From Bartonella australis AUST/NH1 (GTDB lineage Bacteria; Pseudomonadota; Alphaproteobacteria; Rhizobiales; Rhizobiaceae): DNA of 64,000 bases. The notes beneath the pieces are model-generated. The model did not search any database. It had not been told where the DNA came from and worked only from the letters and a program-made list of their open reading frames with translations. The stretch covers positions 558,001 through 622,000 of the forward strand of contig NC_020300.1 of NCBI RefSeq assembly GCF_000341355.1. The letters run 5' to 3'. How positions within the stretch are numbered: position 1 is the stretch's first letter; each line of letters begins with the position of its first letter. Made by a program: the position numbers and the translations under genes. Shown piece by piece: positions 50,476 through 59,940 of the stretch.

Positions 50476-51209
50476 ATAAATTCCGAAGAAGAAGAAATTG
50501 AGGCTGAGGTGGTGCTGTTTTTGGTTTTCATTTAATTAAACTGTATCAGCAAATTATCACTGCTCTAATTATATTTTATCGTGGGGTTTTTGTCTGAGAC
50601 TGTATTTTGAATTTTCTGATACGGCCTAATATCGATGGGCTATTAAAATATCAGGGGATGAGTTCGCAAATATTTATTTACGGTCAACACAAGTACAGGA
50701 AATATTTTCGGTAAATATGAAACTTTCTACCTTTGGTGAGCTGTTTTGCTATTTTTCCACACGGCTTTATAGAAGTGAGTGCTTAGCTTTCTTGCCATTT
50801 CTAACTACTCCGCCGATACCGTTTTTTGTCGGGGGAACATTCGTTCACGGTCTACTAGAACTAATGATGCTTTAGTTTAACGTTTTAAAGCAATTTTTAC
50901 TAGATTTTATTCTAGGATAAAGTTTATAATTTGTAGCTCAGGTTATCTGAGCTTTATAGTATCTTTTAGTTTAATTATTCAATTACCATCCATTATGAAT
51001 CCTCTAACGAAAGTTGGACCGCCGATGCCTCAACTGTTAATATCCAAGCGAAAATGGGGTGTACTTATTTTTGTCGTAGTTCCAACTATGAGTGGTGCAA
51101 TCAAATTTTTTACCACTTTTACAGCCTCTCTGCCAACGACGGTATTTTACGAGACAAGGCCTCGGCGTTGATTACCCGCTATCTGGGACAAAAAGAGGGA
51201 GCCTTTTAA
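50476..51209 (+). pseudogene. tatC: decayed tatC (twin-arginine translocase subunit)
   Basis: No long frame is open, but pieces in three frames line up in order with TatC. ATA 50476 in place of ATG opens NSEEEEIEAE. Then FHLIKLYQQIITALIIF, LNFLIRP (near 50610), VQEIFSVNMKLSTFGELF (50693), LYRSECLAFLPFLTTPP (50765), FFVGGTFVHGL, a stop at 50873, YLSFIVSFSLIIQLPSIM (50944), ISKRKWGVLIFVVVPTM and LPTTVFYETRPRR. These match TatC stretches such as EHLIELRxRI, APQEFF, LYxxERxAFLPFL, GLCFQLP and SKRRYAIV. There are at least two frameshifts, internal stops and a small deletion. tat genes often precede serS-surE-pcm in relatives. Confidence 0.8.
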
Positions 51210-51268
51210 TGGAAGCTCACATTTTGTGCTATAAAGACTAATAAGAATGATGCAAATGAGGAATTTTG

Positions 51269-52546
51269 ATGCTTGATATTAAATGGATCCGCGAAAACCC
51301 CGAAAAATTAGATGTGGCGCTAGCGAGCAGGGGTATTGAACCGCAAGCCCAAAAATTGATAACACTTGATCTTGAACGGCGGTCGCATGTCGCTAAAGTG
51401 CAATGTGCGCAGGAGCGTCGCAACGTAGCGTCGAAGGAAATAGGGCAGGCTTTAGCCGCATGTGATCAAAAAATGGCCGAGCGCATTAAAACTGAAGTTG
51501 AAGAAATTAAAGAATTCCTTTCTTCTGCTGTAGCAGAAGAAAGACAACTAACTGAAAATTTGGAGAGAGCTCTTGCCGCTATCCCGAATATTCCGTTAGA
51601 TGATGTTCCAGAAGGTAAAGACGAAAGTGATAATGTTGTCATTCGGCATTTTGGGACGCCTACAGTATTTGATTTCGTGCCGAAGGAGCATTTTGATCTA
51701 GGCCAGGGCTTAAGACAGATGGACTTTGAACGAGCAAGTCGTTTATCTGGCGCGCGTTTTACGGTGCTTTCGGGGGCATTAGCGCGTCTTGAGCGCGCGT
51801 TAGGCCAGTTTATGCTTGATATACATGTTGATGAACATGGTTACGAAGAAGTTTCTGTACCTCTTCTTGTGCGTGATGAAATTGTTTATGGAACAGCGCA
51901 ATTACCAAAATTTGCTGACGATCTTTTTCGGACCACAGATGGTCGGTGGCTTATTTCTACGGCAGAGGTGCCGTTAACTAATTTGGTTAATAACGAAATT
52001 CTTGATGATTCAAATTTACCGCTGCGGTTTTCTTCGCTCACCCCTTGTTTTCGTTCAGAGGCAGGATCTGCTGGCCGTGATACACGTGGTATGTTGCGTC
52101 AACACCAATTTTGGAAGGTGGAAATGGTATCAATTACCACCGAAGAGCAGTCTTTAGTTGAATTGGAACGTATGACAGGATGTGCAGAAAATGTGCTGAA
52201 GCGACTTGGTTTACCTTTCCGTACTGTAGTTCTTTCTACTGGTGATATGGGATTTGCTGCGCGTAAGACTTACGACATCGAGGTTTGGCTCCCAGGTCAG
52301 GGGAGCTATCGTGAAATTTCGAGCTGTTCAGTTTGCGGTGATTTTCAGGGGCGACGCATGAATTCTCGGTATCGTAAAGGAGATGAAAAAGCGCTGCACT
52401 TTGTTCACAGCGCGAATGGCTCTGGTACGGCTGTTGGTCGTTGCCTTATTGCGATTCTTGAGAATTATCAGCAGGCCGACGGATCAATTATTATCCCAGA
52501 TGTTTTGCAGCCTTATATGAAGGGAATGAGCCGTATTACAGCTTAA
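51269..52546 (+). CDS. serS: seryl-tRNA synthetase
   Basis: A class II synthetase that charges tRNA-Ser. ATG 51269 follows GAGGA; a TTG at 51266 also lies in frame. The N-terminal coiled-coil arm spans about residues 25-110. The catalytic core has motif 2 as [17 protein letters not shown] and motif 3 near [16 protein letters not shown]. The 425-residue length is typical. It is followed by the surE stump and pcm. Confidence 0.96.
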   Translation: MLDIKWIRENPEKLDVALASRGIEPQAQKLITLDLERRSHVAKVQCAQERRNVASKEIGQALAACDQKMAERIKTEVEEIKEFLSSAVAEERQLTENLERALAAIPNIPLDDVPEGKDESDNVVIRHFGTPTVFDFVPKEHFDLGQGLRQMDFERASRLSGARFTVLSGALARLERALGQFMLDIHVDEHGYEEVSVPLLVRDEIVYGTAQLPKFADDLFRTTDGRWLISTAEVPLTNLVNNEILDDSNLPLRFSSLTPCFRSEAGSAGRDTRGMLRQHQFWKVEMVSITTEEQSLVELERMTGCAENVLKRLGLPFRTVVLSTGDMGFAARKTYDIEVWLPGQGSYREISSCSVCGDFQGRRMNSRYRKGDEKALHFVHSANGSGTAVGRCLIAILENYQQADGSIIIPDVLQPYMKGMSRITA

Positions 52547-52567
52547 TTTTACAAAAGGAAAACTGAT

Positions 52568-52672
52568 ATGCATCCGTCGTTGATTACTGGTGGTGTTTAT
52601 GTGCGAAGTTTCTCTGTTTTTGAAGAAATAATACATTATATGCGATATAACGACCACTGCATTAAAGGTTGA
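52568..52672 (+). pseudogene. surE: surE remnant (34 codons)
   Basis: An ATG with AAGGA upstream opens MHPSLITGGVYVRSFSVFEE, which aligns without gaps to the usual SurE start (MRILLTNDDGIHA, then GLSVLEEI). After about 24 codons it jumps to a tail, YNDHCIKG, similar to the SurE end (LTDYxAL), then stops just before pcm. So about 650 bases of the 5'-nucleotidase gene have been lost by internal deletion. The metal-binding Asp-Asp pair is gone. The place between serS and pcm is the normal one for surE. Confidence 0.65.
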
Positions 52673-52680
52673 ATAACGTC

Positions 52681-53340
52681 ATGGAGCGGAAGGGCACTTT
52701 ACAATTTCGTGAGGAATTGGCGAGTCTTGTGCTGAAAATGCGCAGTAAAGGAATCGATGATGTACGCTTTTTTGCGGCATTTGAGAAAATCCCGCGTCAG
52801 CATTTTGTTGCCGCTCCTTGGCTTAATAGTGCTTACGAGAATAAAATTATCCCCATTGAATGCGGCGAATATATAGAACGTTTGGAAGAACAGCTTTTAA
52901 TTCTTTTTGCATTATTATTAAAAAAAAAGCATCGTGTTTTAGAAATTGGCACAGGTTCCGGTTTTTGTACGGCTCTTATGGCGTGTCTCAGTGATCGTGT
53001 AACAACAGTGGATCGTTATAAAACGCTCGTCAATTTAGCACAGCAAAAATTTCAGGCTTTAGGGATTGAAAATATTGTTGTACGGCAGATTGACGGTAGT
53101 CGAGGTGTTGCAGGTTTTGGGTCATTTGATCGTATTCTCATTTGGCCGTCGCGTTCCGATGATCCAAAAGAATTTTTGGAACTTTTAACTGGGAATGGCA
53201 TTCTTATTCAAGCTATTGGGCCGGATGAAGGAGTGCAGACGGTTACGCGTTATATAAGAATTGGTAGTCAATTTGAGCGTTCAGAAATGTTTCAAGTGCG
53301 CTATCAGCCTTTTACTAAAAACGTTGCAGAAGTGCTTTAA
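52681..53340 (+). CDS. pcm: protein-L-isoaspartate O-methyltransferase
   Basis: Pcm methylates damaged isoaspartyl residues to start their repair. ATG 52681 is chosen over TTG 52669. The SAM site is VLEIGTGSGFCTALMA (about 95-110). MRSKGIDDVRFFAAFEKIPR is the family N-terminus. The TMV-like substrate motif is less canonical: AYENKIIPIECGEYI where many have DxPLPIGxGQTIS. The length is 219 residues. It belongs to the conserved surE-pcm-nlpD stress cluster. Confidence 0.88.
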   Translation: MERKGTLQFREELASLVLKMRSKGIDDVRFFAAFEKIPRQHFVAAPWLNSAYENKIIPIECGEYIERLEEQLLILFALLLKKKHRVLEIGTGSGFCTALMACLSDRVTTVDRYKTLVNLAQQKFQALGIENIVVRQIDGSRGVAGFGSFDRILIWPSRSDDPKEFLELLTGNGILIQAIGPDEGVQTVTRYIRIGSQFERSEMFQVRYQPFTKNVAEVL

Positions 53341-53524
53341 TTTTTAAATTAAGATATCGGGTAATACGTTATTTTTCCCTTTAAAATGGGATAAGCATTC
53401 TAATGTTACTACAGAGGCGTCGGCGGATAAAATATCTGATTTTAACTCTTAGGTAATATTAACGGGATTTAATAGAATTTGATAAAGTTGACGGGATTTA
53501 ATAGAGTGAATTGGGCATCGGCTA

Positions 53525-54700
53525 ATGAGCAAAATCATGTATTTAAAAAATTGGGAAGGCATTTCGCGGTGCGATCTCCAGGGAATAGCCTTTTTCATTA
53601 TGGTGACTATGGTAGCAGGTTGTAGTTCCGGCACACAGCGTTTTGCCGGTGGCTTCTACAATAGTGAAGCTTCTTCTCGGTCGGATATGATTACAAATAC
53701 CGCTGCTGATAGGCGAGTATTATTGCAAGGCGATGGTATACAAAGTAGTGAGTTGCCGCCTATCGATTCAAGGGGTGATACAGGTAATAATTATAATTCT
53801 TCAAGGTCAGGAGAAGTATTTCTTTCTGATGGAAGGGTTATGGGCGCGCCACCGCGAAATCTCGGGACTCTCCCTCGCTCAGAAGCAGATGATCTCAACG
53901 CTTTTCGGCGAAATTCTTATATCGTGCAAAGCGGAGATACATTGTTAAGTATCGCTCAGCAAGTGGGAGTCAGTATTAACGCATTGAAGTTAGCAAATGG
54001 CATGAGAAACGATGCTGTTTATATTGGTCAGAAGCTCATTATCCCGGAAAGACGTGTAGTAACAACTTCGAATACTCAAAATAGCGCTCAGAGCGTATCG
54101 ACGACCGCACCTCTAAACCAGCCTAAAGCGACGTCTACCGCTGAATCTAAGAAGAATCTGTCATATGTGCGCGAAGATCCCTTAAAAACTGCGCCTTCTG
54201 TAAAGGCTGGTGAGTCAAATATCGGACAGCATTCTTTTGTGCATACTGTGCCAAAAACCACGGCTGATTCATCAAATGCAGCGACTGATCCAGATAGTGC
54301 TGTTGCTCCCCAATCAACGGGAATTTCTAAGATGCGCTGGCCTGCACGAGGGCGTTTGTTGAGCCATTATGGTCAAAAAAAAGGGATGACAACTAGCCGG
54401 GGGATCGATATCGCTGTGCCTGAAGGTTCATCGGTAAAAGCGGCAGAAAATGGCGTTGTTATCTATGCAAGTGATGGCCTGAAAGAGCTTGGGAATGTTG
54501 TTATGATTCGCCACGAAAACAACATCGTTACCATTTATGGACATAATAGCAAACTTGTTGTTAATAGGGGGCAAAGTGTACGGCGGGGCGACGAAATCGC
54601 TAAATCCGGTGTTTCTGGCGATGTCACGACGCCGCGTGTTTATTTCGAGGTACGTAAAGATTCTGTCCCTGTTAATCCCGCTGAATATTTAGAAAATTGA
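53525..54700 (+). CDS. LppB/NlpD-like lipoprotein with LysM and degenerate LytM domain
   Basis: A 391-residue envelope protein. A hydrophobic stretch ends in the lipobox VAGC with Cys33, so it should be lipidated. A LysM domain (about 131-175: SYIVQSGDTLLSIAQQVGVS) binds peptidoglycan. The C-terminal M23/LytM domain (about 280-391) lacks zinc ligands: the first His is replaced in SRGIDIAVP and the HxH motif reads RVYFE. Such inactive domains activate amidases, as NlpD does for AmiC. The middle is Ser/Thr-rich. Position after pcm is the classic nlpD site. Confidence 0.88.
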   Translation: MSKIMYLKNWEGISRCDLQGIAFFIMVTMVAGCSSGTQRFAGGFYNSEASSRSDMITNTAADRRVLLQGDGIQSSELPPIDSRGDTGNNYNSSRSGEVFLSDGRVMGAPPRNLGTLPRSEADDLNAFRRNSYIVQSGDTLLSIAQQVGVSINALKLANGMRNDAVYIGQKLIIPERRVVTTSNTQNSAQSVSTTAPLNQPKATSTAESKKNLSYVREDPLKTAPSVKAGESNIGQHSFVHTVPKTTADSSNAATDPDSAVAPQSTGISKMRWPARGRLLSHYGQKKGMTTSRGIDIAVPEGSSVKAAENGVVIYASDGLKELGNVVMIRHENNIVTIYGHNSKLVVNRGQSVRRGDEIAKSGVSGDVTTPRVYFEVRKDSVPVNPAEYLEN

Positions 54701-54783
54701 CCAATAATTACTTTATTTTAATCTACAAGGTTGCCGCGTTTTGTCAATTGTTTCAAATTGGTCCGTGAAAGGGAGAGTGAAGT

Positions 54784-54806
54784 AACGCCGTCTTGCGGCG
54801 CCTTTT
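54784..54806 (+). terminator. terminator after lppB
   Basis: CGCCG-TCTTG-CGGCG stem followed by CCTTTT, about 85 bases past the stop. The remaining AT-rich gap to 55397 has no gene I can support; a 74-codon minus-strand frame at 54814-55038 has no family or ribosome-site support. Confidence 0.65.
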
Positions 54807-55397
54807 GGTAAGCCTAAGTGAGCTTTTTGAGTGCCAAGCGTGTATTGATTAAGCGGATGATATTCTGTCTATAATCTACGAATTCTACAAAAGAGCGCTG
54901 CCGGCTGATGACTCTATTTTTGTAGCATCCTCTGTCTATTTCTAATTTGGGTATTTTTACATCACTGAATGTTACGTAAATAAAATTTATAGTGACGTAA
55001 TCGAAGTAATCAGTAAGTTCGAGATGCAATTTTTTCAATTCAGAACAAGATGCTTAATGCGGCAAAGTTTGTATATTATTTAAGAAAAAAATGTCAGTAC
55101 AGCTGAGGGAGGAGGGGGGATTATTTGATCTAATTGGAGGGATGAAAAAACTATTTTTTATTTTTTCATTAGTTAAAGAGTCAATATTGGTGATATACAA
55201 AAAACAAAATAAATCTGTTTTTTTTAAATTTTTGCCCGTTGCCTTCTAGCGCTTAAGCCTTTATGTCCTTCAGGCAGATCGTGGCTGTGTAATATTATTA
55301 TTAGTGCGTGCAGTATTAAGGAAGCTTTCTTCTTCTGAATCAAAGGCTTATTTAGTTGAATAAGACATACCTGAATTTTAACCTATAGGAGATAAAA

Positions 55398-55853
55398 ATG
55401 GTTACCAACGCTTATGCTCAGGCTGCAGGTGATATTGCTAATGGAACGTCGCTTATTACTTTCGTTCCTTTCATTTTAATTTTTGCAATTATGTATATTT
55501 TAATTATTCGCCCGCAGCGCGCTCAACTAAAAAAGCGGCAAGAAATGCTTAGTGCTGTGCGTCGCGGTGATACCGTCGTAACGGGCGGCGGTATCATCGG
55601 AAAAATTACGAAAGTTAATGATGAGAGCGGTGAGTTAGAAGTCGAAATTGGTGATGGTGTGCGTATTCGGGTCATCCGTTCGACGTTAGCCGATGTTCGC
55701 GTTAAAGGTGAACCGTTTTTAGAAGAAAAAGCAAAATTTGATTCTAAGGTAAAAGAATCCAAAAAGCCTAAAGCTAAGGCGGTAAAGAAGGAAAGCGCAG
55801 CTACTGCTAAAAAGGGCAAAGCTACACAGAAAGAAGATAAATCAAAAGCGTAA
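55398..55853 (+). CDS. yajC: preprotein translocase accessory subunit YajC
   Basis: A small inner-membrane partner of SecDF. One helix (about residues 22-42, FVPFILIFAIMYILIIRPQ) is followed by the family core (RRGDTVVTGGGIIGKI, then IRVIRSTLADVR) and a Lys/Ala-rich tail. The length is 151. TAGGAGA precedes the ATG. In most relatives secD and secF follow directly; here they do not. Confidence 0.93.
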   Translation: MVTNAYAQAAGDIANGTSLITFVPFILIFAIMYILIIRPQRAQLKKRQEMLSAVRRGDTVVTGGGIIGKITKVNDESGELEVEIGDGVRIRVIRSTLADVRVKGEPFLEEKAKFDSKVKESKKPKAKAVKKESAATAKKGKATQKEDKSKA

Positions 55854-56118
55854 TTCTGGTTTATAGATTTTTCTGAAACTTACTTATGAGAAGATGGGAC
55901 GGTTTTATGGAGCAATTTCATTTTGTATACGCTCTGAGTTGATAAAGGAAGATTGTCCCTTCGTTTATTTTACGGGGATATTTTCTATTTTAGAAATTGT
56001 CCAATTTGCCGAATACAGCGGAGATTTGGGCTGTTACACCGAGCAGTATCGCGGCCGTGTGTATGAGCATGGTGATCCTTTTTATACAAACAGGGTGTAA
56101 AAAACTTCTTTTTTAACA

Positions 56119-56202
56119 GGTGTAACCTGAAGCACACTGTATCTCGAGTTTTTCGTAGCACTACCTGCTTTTTATGTCAGTTGTTTTTATAGGCGATATT
56201 AA
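56119..56202 (+). pseudogene. possible 3' trace of secF/secDF
   Basis: In the 475-base gap after yajC, one frame reads GVT-stop-STLYLEFF, then VALPAFYVSCFYRRY and a stop. It resembles the SecF C-terminus (GVxxGTYSS/TxFVAxP). The piece is short and divergent, so the call is tentative. Position and direction are those expected for secDF. A perfect 10-bp inverted repeat, GCGATATTAA / TTAATATCGC, follows at about 56193-56223. Confidence 0.35.
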
Positions 56203-56328
56203 CGTGGAGGGCATTAATATCGCTGTATAATCATTATTAGTATCTATTCAGGGACATTTGTTGTATATTCGATCTGGTTTTCTAGAAGATAAACGCGGTT
56301 TGACCACTCGAACTAAAGGGTGCTTATT

Positions 56329-56715
56329 ATGTCTCATGCAATTCAAATCCGTGAAGCACATTTTCCGGGGCGTGCGCCTATTAATGCTTACGGGAATGGA
56401 GGCTTTCGTTTTGCTGATATGTCGCATCGAGGTTCTATTATTTGTGTTCCGTCGGGTATTTACGGTATTGATATGATGGATCCTGTACCTACCCGCAATG
56501 ATATTTCTCGTGTTTTAGAAGAATCTGCTGGGATTGAAGTTTTATTGATAGGTACTGGGGTTGAGTTGTTACGTTTGCCTGAGGAGTTACGGGCGCTTTT
56601 ATGGGAAAAGCATATTGCAACAGATACAATGAATACAGGAGCAGCAGTGCGCACATTCAATGTTCTTTTGGCTGAAGATCGTGCAGTTGCTGCATTGCTG
56701 TTTGCAGTGAAATGA
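56329..56715 (+). CDS. Mth938-like domain protein (NDUFAF3 homologue)
   Basis: A 128-residue protein of the Mth938/DUF498 family. ATG 56329 follows AAAGGG. IREAHFPGRAPINAYGNGGF is the N-terminal family pattern and LLIGTGVELLRLPEELRALL the central one. Its mitochondrial relative NDUFAF3 helps assemble complex I; a bacterial role in complex I is inference. The stop overlaps the next start by 4 bases (ATGA), and the partner resembles another complex I factor. Confidence 0.88.
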   Translation: MSHAIQIREAHFPGRAPINAYGNGGFRFADMSHRGSIICVPSGIYGIDMMDPVPTRNDISRVLEESAGIEVLLIGTGVELLRLPEELRALLWEKHIATDTMNTGAAVRTFNVLLAEDRAVAALLFAVK

Positions 56716-57560
56716 CATACTGTCTCGATATTTTACGCGCCGTAGATCGTGATCGATATATGGCAGTTTTGTTTGCACCTGAAAAAAAACGTAGGGCTTT
56801 AGCCGCTCTTTATGTTTTTAACGCGGAAATTGCTCGTATTCGCGAAAGCGTGCGCGATCCGCTTATCGGCGAGATGCGGTTACGCTGGTGGTATGATTCT
56901 ATCGCTAATAGCGAAGCACAAAATAGCGAGAACAATCCGATTTTGAGTGATTTGCTAGCAACAATTACCTTTTTTAATTTACCGAAAATAGCTTTTTTAC
57001 GCTATTGTGAAGCACGGATTTTTGATCTTTATAATAACCCGATAGCAACCATTAAAGATCTTGAATCCCATTGTGGTCAGACGGCCGGTGCAATTTTACA
57101 GCTTTCTTGCCAGATATTGGATTCCGATGCTGCGCAAAATTTTACAGATGCGTGTATACATGGGGGGATCGCTCAGGCGTTAAGCGGTGTGCTGCGTCTT
57201 TTGTCATTTATGCAATCACGGTATCGATGCTATTTTTCTTCTGATATGCTAAAGGCCGTTGGTGTGGATAGGGAGGCGTTAGAGGCGGATCGCATCAATA
57301 ATGAACAAAAGCATCGTGTTATTGAAGCTACTGCGGCTTTATCGCGAGATCACTATTTTAAGCTTTATAAGCGTTCTATCGTTTTGCCTAAAACGCTTAG
57401 ACCGGCGTTTCTTCCGCTAGCAGTTACGCCAGCATCCCTCCAAAAAGCAGTGAAGCTAGGGGCAAAAGTTTTTCAAGAAAGCGCAGCTTTATCGCCTCTT
57501 CATCGTTATTGGCTGATAACAAAAGCGGCAATTAGCGGTAATCTTCCGAAGCTATCGTAG
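56712..57560 (+). CDS. squalene/phytoene synthase-like protein (NDUFAF6-like)
   Basis: A 282-residue member of the isoprenoid synthase fold. It starts YCLDILRAVDRDRYMAVLFA. Where true synthases have the first Asp-rich DxxxD it reads RIRESVRDPLIGEMRLRWW, and a second DxxxD is not clear, so it is likely not a carotenoid enzyme. It resembles NDUFAF6, a mitochondrial complex I assembly factor. Translation is coupled to the NDUFAF3-like gene. No other carotenoid gene is near. Confidence 0.85.
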   Translation: MTYCLDILRAVDRDRYMAVLFAPEKKRRALAALYVFNAEIARIRESVRDPLIGEMRLRWWYDSIANSEAQNSENNPILSDLLATITFFNLPKIAFLRYCEARIFDLYNNPIATIKDLESHCGQTAGAILQLSCQILDSDAAQNFTDACIHGGIAQALSGVLRLLSFMQSRYRCYFSSDMLKAVGVDREALEADRINNEQKHRVIEATAALSRDHYFKLYKRSIVLPKTLRPAFLPLAVTPASLQKAVKLGAKVFQESAALSPLHRYWLITKAAISGNLPKLS

Positions 57561-57889
57561 TGCTAGATCTGCCTTATTTGAGTGAAAAATATCCTGTATT
57601 TCATTTATTAAGTAATTAATATGATATTGACTTCGCGAATAATAAAGCAATTCTAAAATTTATAGACAAGTAAAAACTAATTTTGGTACTTAAGAAAGCA
57701 TATATTTCATCATTGTTTCATTGAAGAGGGATATCTAGAAAGATATATTATTGGTTTACGAATTTTAAAATTCTCATCCCACCGCGGCGCACAACTCCAG
57801 CAACTTCGTAGGCTGTTCAGTGCATGATAACGATGGCTATATTATCTTAACTTGGCTTAATGAATACTCAAGATTATTTATAAGCTCTC
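57561..57889. other. non-coding convergent gap
   Basis: About 330 AT-rich bases between the convergent phytoene-synthase-like and ppiD-like genes. I see no gene, no tRNA and no clear terminator. In relatives trp or moa genes may follow ppiD; nothing of them is recognisable here. Confidence 0.5.
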
Positions 57890-59779
57890 TCACTGAAGAG
57901 AGTTTAAAATTCTGTTATAGTTAGATCCGTTAATTTGCAATGGATGCTCTTTGTTCGCAGCATGCAGCATCTGTTGTTTTAAATCTTCTTTGATTATCAT
58001 GTCCATATTAGCGCGGACATCAGATGAGAAGGTGTGTACAGCGGTATTTGGAGGCGTAATCGATGCCGTTATTTCATAAATGATGCGGTTTGTTTTTACT
58101 GCCCCTTTTATTATACCACGATGGCCTGTTGGACCAGAAAACAGCTCTTTAACACCTTCAGATCCGAGAATTTCTGATGAATCTTTACGCCGTAGAGCTC
58201 GTGTTTTTTGTTTTGTGGTACCTAATTTATGCGCGAGAGAATCGAGGCTTCCCCCTTCAATAAGTTTTTGGAGGGCATTTTGAGATTTTTCATCGAGGAG
58301 ACGTTGAACTTTTTCGCTTTTCCATTGAGTGATAGCGTCTTGTTTAACTTCTTCAAGTGCTCTGTCGTGGGAGGGGATGATTGTGTCCACTTGGTACCAG
58401 AGATACCCACCTTCTGGAAGGGAGAGTGGATCGAGTTCAGCGCCTTCGTTTGATTGATAGACGCTGTCCAGCAAAACTTCTTTTTGAGGTAAGTTCGTAA
58501 CTTCTACACCTTCAATGGTTTTGCCTGTTTTATCAATGGTAATTTTGTGAAGGGGTAATTTATACTGATCCGCGAGCTCTTGAAGAGAAGCACCTTCAAA
58601 ACGGGCATTTTCGATTTTCATGTAATTGTCGCGTATATCGGCTGCAGCGCGGCTTTGGGCTAATGCTTGGCGGATGTCTTTTTCAGCACTCTCGAAGGGG
58701 ACGGAAGCTGAAGGTGTAATATGGATGACACGAATAATGACAGGACCCTGTATATCGTTGATTACAGGACTCACTTGTCCTTTTTCAAGGTTAAAAACTT
58801 CAGACGCTATACGGCTTGGAATTTCGCTTTCTGTTAAAGGGCCTTTTTTAATGCTGTCGAGGGTCTTTTTTTCTTCTTTAACCAGATCATCAAAACTCAT
58901 GCCATTGGTTATTTTTTTTGCTGCTTCATCTGCAGCTTCGCGTGAGGAGAATCGCAATTCTTCAATTGTGCGTTTTTCAGGTGCAATAAAACGCGAAGGA
59001 TTTTGAGTGTAGTAGGCTTTAACTTCATCTGCTGAGATATTTTCTGGTTTTATAAATTTAGCTGCTGTCATAGATAGTAAAGAGACAGCGCGATATTCTG
59101 GAGCGCGAAATTTATTTTTGTTAATATCGAACCATTTTTGCAACGTTTTTTGATCGGGATCGGCGATTGCTCCCTCTTTTTCTAGACTGATAACGAGATA
59201 ATCCGCAGTGCGTGCCTCTTCTTCATAATGAGCAAGTGCTTTATAAAAGAGACTTGGCACTTTCATACCGGATAGCGAAGCTGAAATAAGTTGATGGCGT
59301 TTTTCCCTTTGAATGTAATAATCGATGAGTCCGTTTTCGCTGACGGGTAATTTTTGAAGATAGTTGAGGAATAAATTTCGACTGAAGGTTCCATTTTCCT
59401 GAAAAATATTATCAGAACCAATGATGCGAGCTATTACGTTTTTTGAAAGGTTAATTTTCATTTTGCGTGCTTGTTCATCAAAAAGCACATCCTGTTGTAG
59501 CTGATTAAGAACGAAAGCGGGAATTTTGTACCGCTGCATTTCGTCTGGTGTAAACATTCGCCCAAGGTGAGAAGCAAGTGCTAAGCGTAAGCTATAGTCG
59601 GCGAGTGCGAGGCGATAAGTATCGACAGTTATCGTGGATTTTCCAGAAGTAACGAGGTCTCTTTCATTGTTCGTATGTAAATGGGGTATATTCCATAAAA
59701 GAAGCAGGCATAAAAGTAAAATAGCAAGGAAAGCCTTGGTAACCCAAGAGTTTTGGGTATTTCTTAGGGTGTCAAGCAT
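57890..59779 (-). CDS. PpiD-like periplasmic folding chaperone (peptidylprolyl isomerase)
   Basis: A membrane-anchored chaperone of about 629 residues. MLDTLRNTQNSWVTKAFLA with the following helix (about 15-34) is the PpiD start; ATG 59782 or 59779 are both possible, and the frame back to 59815 is not needed. A SurA_N-like region (about 45-190) precedes a parvulin-like domain (about 255-365, KRTIEELRFSSREAADEAA, then GPVIIRVIHITPS). PpiD stands at the SecYEG exit. It is divergent from tpiA. Confidence 0.9.
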   Translation of the reverse strand: MLDTLRNTQNSWVTKAFLAILLLCLLLLWNIPHLHTNNERDLVTSGKSTITVDTYRLALADYSLRLALASHLGRMFTPDEMQRYKIPAFVLNQLQQDVLFDEQARKMKINLSKNVIARIIGSDNIFQENGTFSRNLFLNYLQKLPVSENGLIDYYIQREKRHQLISASLSGMKVPSLFYKALAHYEEEARTADYLVISLEKEGAIADPDQKTLQKWFDINKNKFRAPEYRAVSLLSMTAAKFIKPENISADEVKAYYTQNPSRFIAPEKRTIEELRFSSREAADEAAKKITNGMSFDDLVKEEKKTLDSIKKGPLTESEIPSRIASEVFNLEKGQVSPVINDIQGPVIIRVIHITPSASVPFESAEKDIRQALAQSRAAADIRDNYMKIENARFEGASLQELADQYKLPLHKITIDKTGKTIEGVEVTNLPQKEVLLDSVYQSNEGAELDPLSLPEGGYLWYQVDTIIPSHDRALEEVKQDAITQWKSEKVQRLLDEKSQNALQKLIEGGSLDSLAHKLGTTKQKTRALRRKDSSEILGSEGVKELFSGPTGHRGIIKGAVKTNRIIYEITASITPPNTAVHTFSSDVRANMDMIIKEDLKQQMLHAANKEHPLQINGSNYNRILNSLQ

Positions 59780-59940
59780 CATTCGATTCCACGTTATTTG
59801 CGCAATTACTGTCAAAGCAGTGATAAACTTTGCAATAAATGCAATAAAGATGCATAAGATGCAAGCTCAAAGACTTGCTTTCATTGTGTAATTTGATACT
59901 TAAAGCGGGGGTATGTTTAATAGCCTTGTGAGGTGGAGGT

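Noticed and set aside
54814..55038. 74-codon minus-strand frame after lppB
   Set aside because: AT-rich, no recognised domain and no good ribosome binding site; not separable from chance.
55894..56100. 68-codon frame after yajC as a new gene or as the secD start
   Set aside because: It has no clear match to SecD and no hydrophobic first helix; more likely non-coding residue of the deletion.
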